Notes under the pieces: generated by a model
Seen by the model: only the letters and a program-made list of their open reading frames with translations
Databases searched by the model: none
What the model was told of the DNA's origin: nothing
Made by a program: the position numbers and the translations under genes
DNA from: Falciphora oryzae
Taxonomy: Eukaryota > Ascomycota > Sordariomycetes > Magnaporthales > Magnaporthaceae
DNA: 34,919 nt
Direction: 5' to 3'
Assembly: GCA_000733355.1 (NCBI GenBank)
Contig: JNVV01000024.1
Location: 490,691-525,609, forward strand
In this document: positions 9,801-21,509 of the stretch, piece after piece
How positions within the stretch are numbered: position 1 is the first letter of the stretch
How the letters are laid out: each line of letters begins with the position of its first letter

Positions 9801-12800
9801 TGGAGGCGCGGAATCACGGAAACCTGACGATCCGGAAGCTGTCTCTGCACCTCTCTAATCAGCCTTCTTGTCTTTTCTGACAGCCCACCGACAATCATGA
9901 TCGGGCTCTGCTTGGGCGACGGGGAGATGGAGAGAGGCCGGGCCAGGCGCAGCATCTTGTCGTTGACGGCCTGCGCGCGGAAGACAGAAGTCGGGAAGAT
10001 GTGGCCCTCGTCATCTTCGAAGCGGCTAGCGACACCGTCGAATCCGGTCTTCTTCAAGATTTCGTCCCAGGCCTGGATTCCAACATACGGCTGCAGGAGC
10101 CGCCCCTCGTCGACACCCGCCCACCAGTCGGCGAACAAGCCGAAGATGAAACCGATGCGCGAGTGCTGGTTATTGGTGAGCTCGACGACAAGCAGGTGGC
10201 CGCCGGGCTTGAGGAGGCTCCGCACGTGTGTCATGGTCTCTTCCAGCCTGGGTGTGGCATGCAGCACATTGGAGGCGATGACCAGGTCGTATGCATGCTT
10301 GCCAAACCCTTGGTCCTCCGGAGAACGCCGCGCATCCAGCGAGCGGAACTCCATGCGATCCTCGAAGGCGGCGAACCTGTCGTGCGCCTTTTCGAAGAAG
10401 CTAGTGGATATGTCGGTGAAGGTGTAGCTGTTGAAGGCCGGTGCGTTGTCGTTTAGGACGTATCGCGTCGCACCTCCAGTGCCGGCACCTGATCTCAGGG
10501 GTCAACAGAGTTCTCAGGGGCCGAAAAGCCGGGGTTTGGTCGGCCTGACTTACCTATCTCTAGAATATCCATCCTCTGGTAGCGATGGGCAATAGGTCGG
10601 AGGGCATCTTGGAGATAATAGTACGCCGGCCCGAACCCGGTGTCGCTAGCGTAGAACTCGGTCAGGAGTCCGTCGTGGTCCATAAGCTCGAAAGCGTTTC
10701 TGTCGCCGAAGAAAACCTCTCGGAGGCCCTCGCCGACCCGCTGGATCAGCCGCACATGGGAATTTGCACCCCATCTAAGGTTGCCGACAGGATACGGTCA
10801 GCGTCCGTGCCAATGCATCGTGGACATGGTGGGATAGGATATACGTGCCCGTCAACCAGCTCCGCAACGTCGGCCTCAGCGTCAGCTTCCCATGTTTTGC
10901 TGTAGAACATGCTCCGCCCGGTTTTGGCTAGCTCGATGACATTCTCGAACCATTTGACTTGGCGCTCGTGGTGCTCCGCCAAGCCACCCCTTTCCATGGC
11001 AGTGAGTCCACGCAGGAACCTCGAAACGTAAAAGTACACCATGCGCTCCATGACGCGCGCGACGTCCCTGTCGTAGTCCTTAGCCGCGCGCTCGGGCTTG
11101 TTGAGTAGCACGTCGGGCTCTAGGACGTCCCACTCCCACCTCATGAACATATGGTGGTCGTTGGCGGCTGCGGCAGCCGAAGCTGTCTTGGTCGTGATGT
11201 TCTCGATTCGAACCACGACATCCCCGCTGTTTCCGCAGCCCGGAACAAAAACCTCGATGTCGCCGCGCACAGCGGCGGCACCCGAGCGTCCCACGTCCCC
11301 GGACGCGTGATAGGCCAGCTCGGCGGACGACAACGCGGCGGCGCAGAGCTGCGGGTTGATAGCGATCCGGCCAATGGACGTGGGAACCAGCAGCGAGCGC
11401 ATGAGGCCATCACCAGGAGCTGAGACGGCACCGATCAGGGTTTGGAAGGCGACGTCTAGCACAGCCGGATGCAGCAACAGCTGTTGCTCCTCATTATCAT
11501 CCTTGGGCGGGGGGACGGCGATGGTGCCGCATGCGTGGAAGTCGGCACGCCGGATCGAGGTCAGGCCGCGGAACTCGCGTGTGTAATCGTATCCCACCGC
11601 GGACAGCTCCTTGTAGAAGGAATCGACGCTGATGGACGTCATGTGTGGGGGCGTCTCGGACGGCGGCGGGAGGGTTCCGTGCGAGGAAGCCGGACCCCAG
11701 GTCACGACGACGCGGCCGCTGGTAGAGGGGGACAGGGCCGTCTCCCGAGCGAGACAGCAATCGATGCGGAAAGACGCAGTGAGATAGCCGGTACTTGAAG
11801 GGGCCTGGTCAACATCAAGCGACAGGCTGAGCTCGACCAGGCTGTTTTCGTCGTCGAACGTGACAGCCTTGAAGATTTGCACGTCCAGGACCTCGATCAG
11901 CTGCACGTCGAGACGGCCGCCAGCGGCATGCAGCGCCGCCTCAGCGGCCATGACCACGTAGCCCGCTCCTGGAAACACCGTCTGACCTTGCAACTGGTGG
12001 CCATCAAGCCAGGATATGTCACGCGGCTTGATGGCGTTGTGCCACCGCAGTGCTGTCGCGGTGCTCAGTGCTGATAGCTTGCCCAAGAGGAGGTGTGGCT
12101 TTTGCTCGCGTCCACCGAGGAACGTTGCTGTGATGCGCGAATCGTTCCAGTACGACCTGGAGTGATCCCAAGGATACGCCGGGAGGACTCTCGAAAGGTC
12201 CCTGACGGGCATCTTGGGCAGTGCCTCGACCATGCCTTTGAGGTCGACACCATCGGAGCCGAAACGCTCCCAGATATAACCCAGAGCGCCTGAAAACGCA
12301 TCGAGACTGTCTACTCCGCGTCGCATGCACCCGGTGTACGCAACCTTACTGGAAGTGCAGGCTTCAATCGTGCTCTGACTGGGGCCTTGCAGAGCAGGGT
12401 GGCAGCCCACTTCGATGGCCAGATCGATAGGAGAGTGTTCTGTGACAACGTGCGCCAGGGCCTGTGTGAAGAGCACAGGCGAGAGCAGGTTATCAATCCA
12501 GTATTGGGACGTGACGTCGCTCCTCCTCATGCGCTTGGCTTCCTTCACAGACGAGATCCATATGGTTTCGGGCTCAAGGGTGCCTTGTTTCCCGATCACC
12601 TCGCAACCACTCTCTCGAAGGGATTTGACATAGGGACCGGTGCACGGCTGCATGTGGGGCGAGTGGTAGGCTTTGTTGACCTTTAGTAGGCGTGCGAACT
12701 TCCCCTCGTCAGCAAGTATGGCCTCGGCCTCGCGGACAGCGTCGGCATCGCCAGATAAAGTGATGCTATCAGGCGCATTGCAAGCCGCCACGCAAAGTCG

Positions 12801-15354
12801 TCCCTCCATGGCTTCCAACTCGCAGAGCTCCTGAGCGTCCTCAAGCGTGCAGCCGGTAGCAAGCATGGCGCCGCCTTGCTCGACGCCGTTAGGGGACGAG
12901 GCCAGCGAAGTAACCCTGCCGCGCAGGTGTGCGATACGGATGGCTTGCGACGCCGTGATGAAGCCGGCCGCGAACGCGCACGCGATCTCGCCTGAGCTGT
13001 GCCCAACCACAGCCTTGAATCGGACCCCGGCACTGGAGAGAAGGTGCACCAGCACGATCTGCACCGCGCAGCAGAGGGGCTGCGAGTAGTTCGCATCGTG
13101 GACGTTTGAGTCCCCGCTCTCCAGTGACAGCTGCTCGCGGAGCGTCCAACTAGGTCGGTAGGACGCAGGAAGCGTTCGCAGGGACTTGTCGAGCTGGTCG
13201 AGAACATCCCTGGCCTGTGGGATGCAAGACACCAGTGCCTTGCCCATGGCCGGCCACTGAGCGCCCTGTCCCGTGAAGATGCCCACAACTTGTGGCGTGC
13301 GCTGAGCCCCGCCTGTCGTCACAAGACCTTCCTTGTTCGCAATGGATGCAATGGCCGCCTCCAGTGCCGAACAGGCTGCTGGTATTGTCTGGGCGACAAG
13401 TGCGCGGCGCGTGCTTAACACTGATCGCTTTTGCCACAGCGTCCAAGCGAGATCCTGGATCTGAACACCTGGCTCTTTTTTCAGAAACGACACCAGACTC
13501 TCCATCGTGGCTCTTAATGCCGTCTCCGAGTTGGCTGACAGCACTAGAGGCAGTACCGGAACGGTCGAGCTCTGCTTGTTGCGGCTGCGGCCGGGAAGGG
13601 GTGCCGCGAAGTGTTCGACGATGGCGTGCGAGTTGGTACCGCCGAAACCTGACCAGGACGTTAGCACCACATCGGCAAGCAGCAAAACCCAGGGCCCGCT
13701 TAGGTGCTTACCGAAAGAGTTGACACTGGCGCGCATTGGCGTGTCGGGTGGGAGTTCCGGCCATGGCTGAGGCGCCTTTGCAACCAGCTTCAGGTTGCCG
13801 TAGAAAGGTTCAACACGAGGCGACAGGCGCTCAAAGAGCAGATTGGGTGGGATGAGCCGGTGCTTCATTGCCAGAGACACCTTGAGAAGGCCCGCGATGC
13901 CAGCCGTTCCCTCGGTGTGCCCGACGACGGTCTTGATGCTACCGACATACAGAGGCTTCTCTCCTCGCCCGCGCGCTCTGCCATCAAAGAAAACACTGGC
14001 GATGGCTTCGGCCTCTTGCGGGTCACCGGCTGGAGTCCCAGTGCCTTAACGGTGCTGCCTGTCAGTCCTGGTGGTGGTCTAAGGTTACGGGAATCGGTGG
14101 GCTATCTCACCGTGAGCCTCGAAGTACTGGCAACGGTCCTTGGGGTGCAGGGGGTCCAGTCCAACAGCCGCGTATGTGCTGCGGATGAGCGCCTCCTGCG
14201 CATGATGGTTAGGCATGGTGATGCCCGGCGACCGGCCATCCTGATTGACACCCGTCTCGCGAATGAGACACTCTATCTCGTCGCCATCCGCCAGGGCCCG
14301 GCTCAGGGTCTTGAGGACCACGGCAGCCACGCCCTCCTGTGGTGCGCGAATGCATCGGTTAGCACCTGGAAAGAAGAACGAAAACGCTTGTCTTGTGACG
14401 GCAGACGGGCACCTAACTTACCCCTCGAGCATACCCGTCGGCACCTGCATCCCACATTCGGGATCGCCCAGTGGGTGAGAGCATGTTGAGCTTGCTTTCC
14501 ACGACGAACGGAACTGGAAACAGAGATATCAGTCGCTGGTCGGGCTGTGCGTGTGGGGTCACAGCACAGTGCGGTCAATTACCTGGACTCAGTATCAAAT
14601 TCGCTCCTGCCGCGACGGCCACTTTGCTGCCACCGGTGCGAAGCTGTTGAACAGCATGATGGACAGCCACCTGATCCTCTTGTTAGGTTAAGCCCTCGCG
14701 CCGACGGGGACGATAGGGGTAGACGATCTTACCAGCGATGAACTGCAAGCGGTGTCGATCGTCATCTGCAGAAGGCATCAGCAAGTATTTTTTTTTTCTC
14801 TGCAGCTTGAATACTCAACGTACACTTGGACCATGCCAGTCAAAGAAGTAAGAGATTCGATTTGAAAGGATGCTCGCTGCCGTGCCCGTCGCCGCGTACG
14901 TCGGGATCGTGTCGAGGTCATGGTTGACAATGTCTTTGTAGTCGTTCATCATCTGACCAACGTAGACAGCAGTATCGGACCCCTGGAGGTCTTCGATCTT
15001 CAGACCCGCCATACACAGGGCCTCGTAGACGGACTCCAGAAGCAGCCGATGCTGCGGGTCGATGACCTCGGCCTCATGAGGCTGGATGCCGAAGAAGCCG
15101 GCGTCGAAAGCACGAATGTTGCCATCCAGAAAGTATGCGTAAGGAGCGTTTGTGCGGCCATGGAAGGATCCATCGCGGTGGTAGAACGAGTCCACATTAA
15201 AGCGCGAGGGCGGCACTTTGGTCAGAAGGTCCCGCGGGTTGCTGAGGACTGTCCAGAGCTTGGATGGGGAGTCGGCGCCCCCGGGAAACCGACAGCCTGA
15301 CCCGATGAGGGCGATGGGTTCGGTAAGCCCCGGTGGCTTGTGCTCGGATCCCAT
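5388..15354 (-). CDS. Highly reducing polyketide synthase, KS-AT-DH-cMT-ER0-KR-ACP-C (LovB-like)
   Basis: Thirteen exons: 15354-14824, 14765-14733, 14670-14583, 14513-14422, 14336-14111, 14044-13712, 13648-10845, 10774-10554, 10488-8160, 8039-7947, 7866-7247, 7157-7037, 6972-5388. Together they encode about 3,025 codons, close to LovB size. [10 protein letters not shown] (Cys about 184), EAHGTGT and VVGHTEG are all present. [10 protein letters not shown] and [19 protein letters not shown] (HxxxGxxxxP) and a later LDVAFQ. cMT: LEIGAGTGG, assembled across an intron. The region before the KR has no recognisable NADPH-binding ER motif, so the ER is judged inactive. KR: a Rossmann strand at [12 protein letters not shown] and an [13 protein letters not shown] active site. 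[11 protein letters not shown]. The last ~450 residues are an NRPS-like condensation domain whose HHxxxDG reads NPLVMDG. There is no A, TE or R domain. The missing ER is presumably supplied by the adjacent trans-ER, and release by the FSH hydrolase. The exon sum is one base over a multiple of three; see 10769-10772. Confidence 0.93.
10769..10772 (-). other. Possible one-base frameshift at the exon 7/8 junction in the PKS cMT domain
   Basis: Exon 7 ends in phase 0 at 10845 (CAC|GTATAT). The only good acceptor (TTAG, 10776-10775) enters the next exon one base out of frame with [12 protein letters not shown], a conserved cMT segment. The exon carries a GGGG run (10772-10769) where one base fewer would keep frame. 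An alternative in-frame acceptor, CCAG just before RVGEGL (exon from about 10740), would instead delete the RLIQ segment. This may be a sequencing error, alternative splicing or a real mutation. Confidence 0.45.
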
Positions 15355-15656
15355 TGCGACAAATACCGGACAAGTGGTAAAGGATTATGGGGTGAAATGC
15401 GAAGGCTAGGTCGGCTAATTATTAGAAACGAAACTGCTCTCTAAGTATGTTCAACTTCGTTGAGCAAGTTGCGACCGAGGAGGTGGGTTGAACCACATTA
15501 GCTAGGAGGTAGGTCGGTCCTGACGATAGCGGTCTCGAGATATCGCGTTCGTTCGTCTCAGAAAACTGCGAGGATTCGATCCTGTAATTAGACGAACTTC
15601 CCTCTCTAGCTGGAAATCATGTGAATTTTTGCGGCCGCATACGACCCAGACCATAT

Positions 15657-15785
15657 TCGGATACTAAGAACCGACCCGGGGTGCCGAAAAGAAAAGGCAA
15701 AAATAACCTCAATTTCGTGCAGGGGAATCCTGCACCCCATTCGGCCAGCAGAAAAAAAAAACCTCCCGACCCCCGAAAGCTCCGA
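15657..15785. promoter_or_regulatory. PKS/trans-ER bidirectional promoter with weaker TCGGA elements
   Basis: The PKS (start 15354, -) and the enoyl reductase (start 15917, +) share a 562-bp divergent promoter. It contains TCGGAT (15657-15662), several CCGA half-sites (from 15671) and CTCCGA (15780-15785). No exact TCGGAGG heptamer was found, so support for the shared operator is weaker here than on the left. A ten-base A run lies at 15752-15761. Confidence 0.3.
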
Positions 15786-15916
15786 CAAAGCGAAGATAGG
15801 AAGCCGTAAAAACTGAGGCGGACATTCATGAGCAAGAAAGGCAGGAAAGGTGTGCGAGGTCCAGATAGTGGGTACCAAATGTGCATAGACGAATCCCACG
15901 AAATTACCACCCCAAA

Positions 15917-17339
15917 ATGGGCAGCACCAGCACTTTCACGCCGCCGGCGGTCCAGGAAGCCGTAGTGGCCGACGCGGCCGGCAGGCCCGTTGTGTCCCAC
16001 TCGGCACCCTGCCCACAGCTCGGGCCGTCACAGATCTACGTCCGCACCGAGGCCGTGGCCATCAACCCGAGCGACACCAAGATGACCGGCGACTTTGTGA
16101 CCCCCGGTGCCCTGTTCGGCGCCGACTACGCCGGCACCGTGGTGGCCGTGGGGTCCGAGGCCGCCGCGGCAGCCAAGGTCGGCGACCGCGTCTGCGGCGC
16201 CCAGCACAGCATGCACGCCGCGGCGCCGGACGGGAATGTGGGGCCTACAGTCAGCAAGCGATTCTCTTGGGCGGCATCCGCCCGCTTACAAGCTGAGCCG
16301 CCGCGGCAGCCAAGGTCGGCCGTGGACGGAAAAAAAGACGTGGATCTAGTGCGAGTCGCCAAGGAAGCGAGCGAAAGAGGCAGAAAAGCGGAAAGGTCAG
16401 TACATCGAGAAGCAAGTGTCAAAAGGCCTTCTCTCGTGACCAAGACGACGAGTAAGCTCATCTTCGGAGCCGTGACAGGCCAGCCATTAGAGGTTGGCCC
16501 ATCGGCAGCAGCTCAACCTCCTCCCCCGCTCACGCGTTCCTCCTGCCGCGCCAAGTTTATGGGCTTTTGCGTTGTTCCCGAAGCTGGTGTTGAAAACCGG
16601 AGCTGGGGGTACGGCGATGGAGACGAAAAGCCCGCTGCGATGCTATAGTTGAGCTGCCGTCCCAATCGAGCTTCCCCGGTGACAGCCCAGCCCATTACGG
16701 CAGCGAACTTGAATCAGCATCCTCGAATCCGCTCGTTCATTATGCAGTTCCAAATATCAAACGTGCACGATAATCTTGCAGGTTCATTGCCAGCATATCA
16801 AGGATGAGATCCGCATTGCTTCAGCAGCTGGGGAAAGGCCATGACAGCAGAATTTTTGGGTTGTTAAATCCCGAGCCAGGCCCTGGCAGCAGCGCAAAGA
16901 CTTGCTGCTGGATCCACGCATCAAGGTAGCATAAAGGAAAATGCAAAAGAATATGCTGCAATTTACATGTAGGGGTAACGGTTTATTTTGATCACTGGAC
17001 GGACCTGGAGGTGGCGCGCTGACAGCCTCACCCCTGATAGCCGGCTTGGCCATCTTGCCCGATCACCCACGCCTCATTGCTCCGCGCCCGCTGTTCCTCT
17101 ATAACCCAGAGGAGTTGCGGCGACGTTCGTCGGGCTGGTGCCGTCCGAATGCTTATCCGACGCCGACTCATTTTGTAATATCGGGGCCGTCCGACGACCT
17201 TCTCCTCCTCCTCCCAAGCCCGCACCTACCAGCCGCGCAGTTGTTGCTCGCTGCGAAGACGGCGTCGTGCGACTGCCCCACTCGAGTTTGTCTCGAGCGA
17301 GCTTGTCGGAGGAGTCGCTTTTTGCGTCGCCGGTTGAAC

Positions 17340-17370
<31 letters not shown>

Positions 17371-18946
17371 TGTTTCCGGGCCGGGCCATTCTCGAAGCCT
17401 GCGCCCAGCCTGCTCGCCCCCAGATGACCGCCCATGCTTTTCTGGAAGAGCCATCACGGGCGGTTCGGATGGCAATGGCTGCGCGTCTGCCTCGAACTTT
17501 GGGAAGTTGTCTTCGTTCAAGCCGAGGATCGCTTCTAGCCTTCCTACGGTATGTTCGGGGTCTTCGGCATGTCGATCGTCGGAGTCGAGCTCGTAAAAGG
17601 AGCAGAGATAATGCAGAACCTGGCGCTGCTTATCGGTCGATGGCCTTTTAAGGGCGTAGAATTCCCGGGCGTTGCGGGGAAACAAGGCGGAATCGGGGTA
17701 TGTCGATTCGCCCGCTTCGGGCTTGATGATGGGGATTAGTGCGATTGGCCGGAGTGAGAGAGAGAGAGAGTTTATTTAACGTCGGTAAAGTCGGGATCTA
17801 CCAGTCCCTGCCTCCCAAAGGGCATACGACGTGCTAGCGCTACCTAAGCTTATCTACACCAGGCTATAGTGCTGCCGTCAAGGCGGCTAACAAATTAAAC
17901 CCGAAGGCACACGGAGGTCGGGCCGCGTTCCGGCGCTCCTTGTTGGTAAGCGGGCGATCGGCGGAAGGGCATATATATACGCCAGGGCGTTGTGAGCNNN
18001 NNNNNNNNNNNNNNNNNNNNNNNNNNNNNNNNNNNNNNCCACGGCGCCTTTGGCGGGTACAACGTCACCAACGGCGCCGTGTGGTTGCGGCTGCCACCCG
18101 CGTGGCCGGTCGAGGCTGGCGCGTCGCTCGGCGCCGGCATCAGCACCGCCGGCCTGGCCATCAGGGCGCTGGGCCTGCCGCTGCCCGACAGGCCCGTAGA
18201 GAAGCAGGCGCCGGTGCTGGTTTACGGGGGCAGCACTGCCACCGGCACGATTGCGATCCAGCTGCTGAGGCTGTGGGTAGCCCCAACTAGTAAAGCGGCA
18301 ACCTATTCATGACTGTGAGCTAACGGGACGTACTCTACCCAGCGCGAATTTCACCCCAATCGTAACCTGCTCGCCCAAGAACTTTGACCTCGTGCGCTCC
18401 CGCGGCGCCAAGGCCGTCTTCGACTATCACTCGCCGCAGTGCGCCTCGGACATTGTAAGCTGATGTTTTTCGTATGGGCAAATAAAGCACAAACCGAGAC
18501 TGACAGGAGCAACTCGCCAGCGTGCTTACACCCGCAACAACCTCCGCTACGCCCTCGACTGCGTCACGACGGTCGAGTCGACCACGGCCTGCTACGCCGC
18601 CATCGGCCGCGCCGGCGGGCGCTACGTCTCGCTGGACCCGTACCCGGCCCACGCCGCCACGCGCCGGGTCGTCACCGCCGACTGGGTCCTCGGCCCTACC
18701 ATCTTCGGCGACGGCTGCACGTGGCCGAGCCCCTACGGGCGTCCTCCTGATCCAGACACGAAGAAGTTCGGGGAGCATCTGTGGGCGCTGGCGCAAAAGT
18801 TGGTGGATCGGGGAGAGCTCCAACATCATCCGCTGAGGGTGTTGGACGAGCAGGGCTTGGAGGCTGTGATCGGGGGTATGGATATTGTGAGACGGGGAGA
18901 AGTATCTGGCGAGAAAATTGTGGTAAAGTTGGATGCATTGCCGTAA
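15917..18946 (+). CDS. Stand-alone trans-acting enoyl reductase (LovC-like MDR), interrupted by an insertion
   Basis: Exons: 15917-16237, 18040-18272, 18343-18454, 18521-18946. The N-terminal part has the MDR pattern [12 protein letters not shown] and [15 protein letters not shown]. The second has the GISTAGLA segment and the cofactor loop [11 protein letters not shown]. The third has [16 protein letters not shown]. The last has [19 protein letters not shown] and [12 protein letters not shown]. These follow LovC, the enoyl reductase that works in trans on LovB, nearly segment by segment. Its divergent pairing with an ER-less PKS supports that role. Introns 18273-18342 and 18455-18520 are normal (GTGGGT..CCAG with CTAAC; GTAAGC..CCAG). 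Between codon 107 (Asn, ending 16237) and the His-Gly-Ala-Phe segment lie about 1.8 kb of non-ER sequence, including 41 Ns. Unless that is an assembly artefact, the gene cannot encode the full enzyme in this strain. No other lesion was seen. Confidence 0.82.
16238..17997 (-). mobile_element. Insertion in the trans-ER gene, probably a transposon fragment
   Basis: This sequence is not related to the enoyl reductase whose coding region it splits. Read on the minus strand, its right part (17763-17997) matches a second copy elsewhere in the window. Next comes a TA-rich core and CT repeat, then an open frame (about 17740 to 17074) that includes [18 protein letters not shown] and a run of ten alanines from a GCC microsatellite. 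That order looks like element promoter followed by a gag-like or unknown ORF, but no reverse transcriptase, integrase or transposase is visible. The frame has no convincing ATG at its 5' end. Target-site duplications cannot be tested because the right junction falls in the N gap. A retrotransposon fragment is the favoured but unproven reading. Confidence 0.5.
17763..17997 (-). repeat. Dispersed repeat, copy 1 (inverted relative to copy at 32833)
   Basis: The reverse complement of this stretch aligns with 32833-33062. Shared landmarks are CGCCCTGGCGT, CCGCCGATCGCCCGCT, CCAACAAGGAGCGCCGG, TTTGTTAGCCGCCT, TAGATAAGCTTAGGTAGC, CACCGACGTTAA-like sequence and a CT microsatellite. Identity is about four in five by eye, and many differences are C/T or G/A transitions, as expected from RIP. 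The copy is cut off by the assembly gap. Confidence 0.8.
17998..18038. other. Assembly gap (41 N)
   Basis: A run of 41 undetermined bases separates the inserted element from the resuming enoyl reductase exon. Its true length is unknown, so the insertion could be much longer than what is shown. Confidence 0.98.
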
Positions 18947-19241
18947 GGGCGTGGGCTGCGAGGAAGACAATCATGTAATTACCAGCCTGCAGCACCTGGT
19001 TTTGGGTTTCACTGCCCGGGATCCCTCTCACAGAGGACGGCCCACGGGTGCCCTGTTTATAGCGTGAGATGTTGACAGATTTTACTTGACATTGCCCCCG
19101 TCAAATTTTTTTTGCTAGTTTTCATTCGCTAAAAAAAAAAGGATCGAAACAAGAAAAAAATAACAAGCGCAGAGCCAAGTGCATGTATGACCACAACTCT
19201 GCTCCGAGAGCGTGAAGGGGTTCCCAGACAGAGCTAATATT

Positions 19242-21131
19242 CTAGAACGTCCTGGACTTGATCCGAACCATGAGAGGATGCTTCTGAAAGACCAAATACA
19301 CTTTCTGGTCCAGCCAATTCTCTTGGCCATCGCACAGCTCGATATCAAAATTCCACAGCATCTTTACCATGATCATGCGCATTTCCACGTATGCCATGCT
19401 AAATTTGCAATAATCAGCATTGCCTGTGGCTGTAAAGTAGGGCCAAAAGCAGAAGGACAATAACTCACTGCCGTCCCATGCAGTTACGCGGGCCATATGA
19501 AAACGGCTGGAGAGCCGCATGGTTGTCGCCCTCGTATTCACTCCCCGGCAAAAAGCGCTCAGGGGTAAACGAGTCCGGGTCGTGGAAGTTTTCTTTGCTG
19601 CGGAAGCATGCGTAGTTCGACACATAGAGGGTTGTCTAGCGCCCACCCTCCGGCGGTAAGCATTTGTTGTTTGTCGTAATCGACACCTGAAAGGCCAGAC
19701 AAGGAGGAATGTGGGAACAAGATGTCCAACGAAGAATGACGCAAGTGGATGTTTCATTGTGTCAAAACTCACCCTGCCGGGCACCCATTTGCCGCATATC
19801 ATCGCGCCCTCCAGCGGCGTGCACCTCTGGAACCCCGTAGCGGAGGGCGGGTAAACACGAAGAGCTTCATCCAGACAGGCCTGCAGGTATCGGAGATGCT
19901 GCATGCGGTTGATGGTCATGTCGTGGGGGCCGGCAAACCCCTCGCGGACCTCCTTGACCAGGCGCTCCATCTTGGCCGGGTGCCGCAGCAACAGGTACGT
20001 CAGGCCCGAGCAGAGCGTCGCGGTGGTCTCGGTGCCGGCCATCATGAAGGCGCTGGAGTTCGTGTGCATCTCGGGGAGCGTCAGGCGCTCCTCCTCCTTT
20101 TGCCGCAGCACGAGCGACCACAGGTCCGGCCGCGTGTGGTACGGGTCGCGCTCCAGGCGCTTGTCGACGCGGTCCGCGCAGTACCGGAACTGCACGCGCC
20201 GCTTCTCGCGGAGGGTGCGGCCGAAGACGACGCGGAGGGTGCGGTAGAGCCAGGGCCAGTAGCGCATGCTGCGGAAGATGACGCCAGCTTGCAGGCTCTC
20301 GAAGATGGCCGAGATCCATGGCTCGTAGACGTTGGTCTCCAGCAAGCCGAGAGACTCACCGAATGTCAGGTCGGCCATGACGTCGAAGGTGGTATAGCTA
20401 GTGGAACCGAAGGTCTGTCAGCCGCGCGTATCTGAGCAGGGGAGATACGCCGTCTTCGATCTCGTCTTGCGCTTACTTGTACCAAGCCAGGATGTCAAAC
20501 TCCCTTTTCTCATCGGCGGCCACGGCCTCCCTCAGCTTCCGAATTAGCTTGTCCGTGTAGGTCTGGAAGATGGGCTCCTGTTCCCGGATGGCTCGGTGGC
20601 TGAAGGCATGGCTGAAGATCCTGCGCATGCGCGTGTGGTTTTGATCGTCCGCTTCCAGAATCCCAGGCGTCTTGTTGTCCAGGTCTTTGACGGGACCATA
20701 AAAGCGTGGCTCCTTACCATTGACCTGGTGGCCTTGGTGCGCGTGGCCGTATATGTCCTTCCAGGCCTGCGCATCCGTGTAGCTCAGCTCCGTCGGGGTG
20801 ATGCGAATCACGGACCCGTACCTCTGGTGCAGCTGGTGTATCCAGTAGGTGTGGGTGCCGTGCCAAAGGTGCCATGTTGCGGGGAGGTGGCTTATGCGAC
20901 ACCAGAATGGGCCGGGATACTCGCCGAGCCCAGAGAAGAAGAGCGAGCGGACGACAAAGACGACGTACTGGGCCACCAACTACAGCGTCATCCCGTAAAG
21001 GTCAGTATATGGATATGGGACTTGTAGGGTGACAGGCAACTATAACGTACGAAGCCAGCCAGGCCAATCAGTCCCAGTTTGGACCACGACCATACCGGCG
21101 TGTCCATGACGCGCTGCCACAAAACGGCCAT
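19242..21131 (-). CDS. Second cytochrome P450 monooxygenase of the cluster
   Basis: Five exons (21131-21051, 20979-20477, 20397-19773, 19635-19469, 19398-19242) join in phase to 510 residues. The N-terminal exon supplies a hydrophobic anchor (LGLIGLAGF then LVAQYVVFVVRSLFF) followed by the proline-rich hinge EYPGPFWCR. The I-helix motif is AGTETT, the ExxR is EALR, and the heme loop is FSYGPRNCMG (Cys about 455). Introns are 66-137 nt with GT..AG ends; the fourth (19399-19468) has a CTGAT branch point. The stretch DVMADLTFGESLG and the DRVDKRL segment are nearly the same as in the P450 at 579-2316, so the two are probably related paralogues acting on successive sites of one product. A start at 21242 is also open, but its extra residues are not P450-like. 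The gene converges on the trans-ER and is divergent from the SDR. Confidence 0.9.
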
Positions 21132-21509
21132 TTGTGATGCTGTCCGCGAGGAATCACTGTGATGGATGGAAGCAGTATAGGGTTTCGCGACAGAATCGAC
21201 TGCTACATCTGGAAAATGGCAACAGGCAGTGAGGTATTGCATCGAACATGCTCATAGAAACAAATTCTTTCTTTCAGTCGATTGTCCATTCGGCCGTCCG
21301 CTAGCCCCGCCCGCGACGCTTCCCGGGGAGTTTTTTTTTTTTTTTTTTGGTCTTTTTCGTCCCAACTCCGTGTCGATGTTCGAGACCCCTGTTCGGAAGC
21401 CCGATGCCCGATGCCGAGTTACCCCTCCCTCTGGAGGACCTTGACCATGGCTGCACCCTCCAATGCGGTTAGCCTCAACTGAATCCAGCGTCCAACCATC
21501 CCTCCCACC
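21132..21509. promoter_or_regulatory. Divergent promoter between P450 and SDR
   Basis: This 378-bp gap drives two genes in opposite directions. It holds a run of about 18 T (21331-21348), a CGGCCGTCCG stretch near 21291-21300 and a single TCGGAA half-site at 21392-21397. No exact TCGGAGG element is present, so shared control with the left side of the cluster is not evident here. Confidence 0.4.

Noticed and set aside
13882..14100. ORFs suggesting separate small genes around the KS domain
   Set aside because: They are pieces of PKS exons 5 and 6 separated by normal introns.
17074..17685. 203-codon minus-strand ORF in the ER insert as a host gene
   Set aside because: No start consistent with upstream sequence, poly-Ala microsatellite, and its upstream region is a dispersed repeat; treated as part of the insertion.
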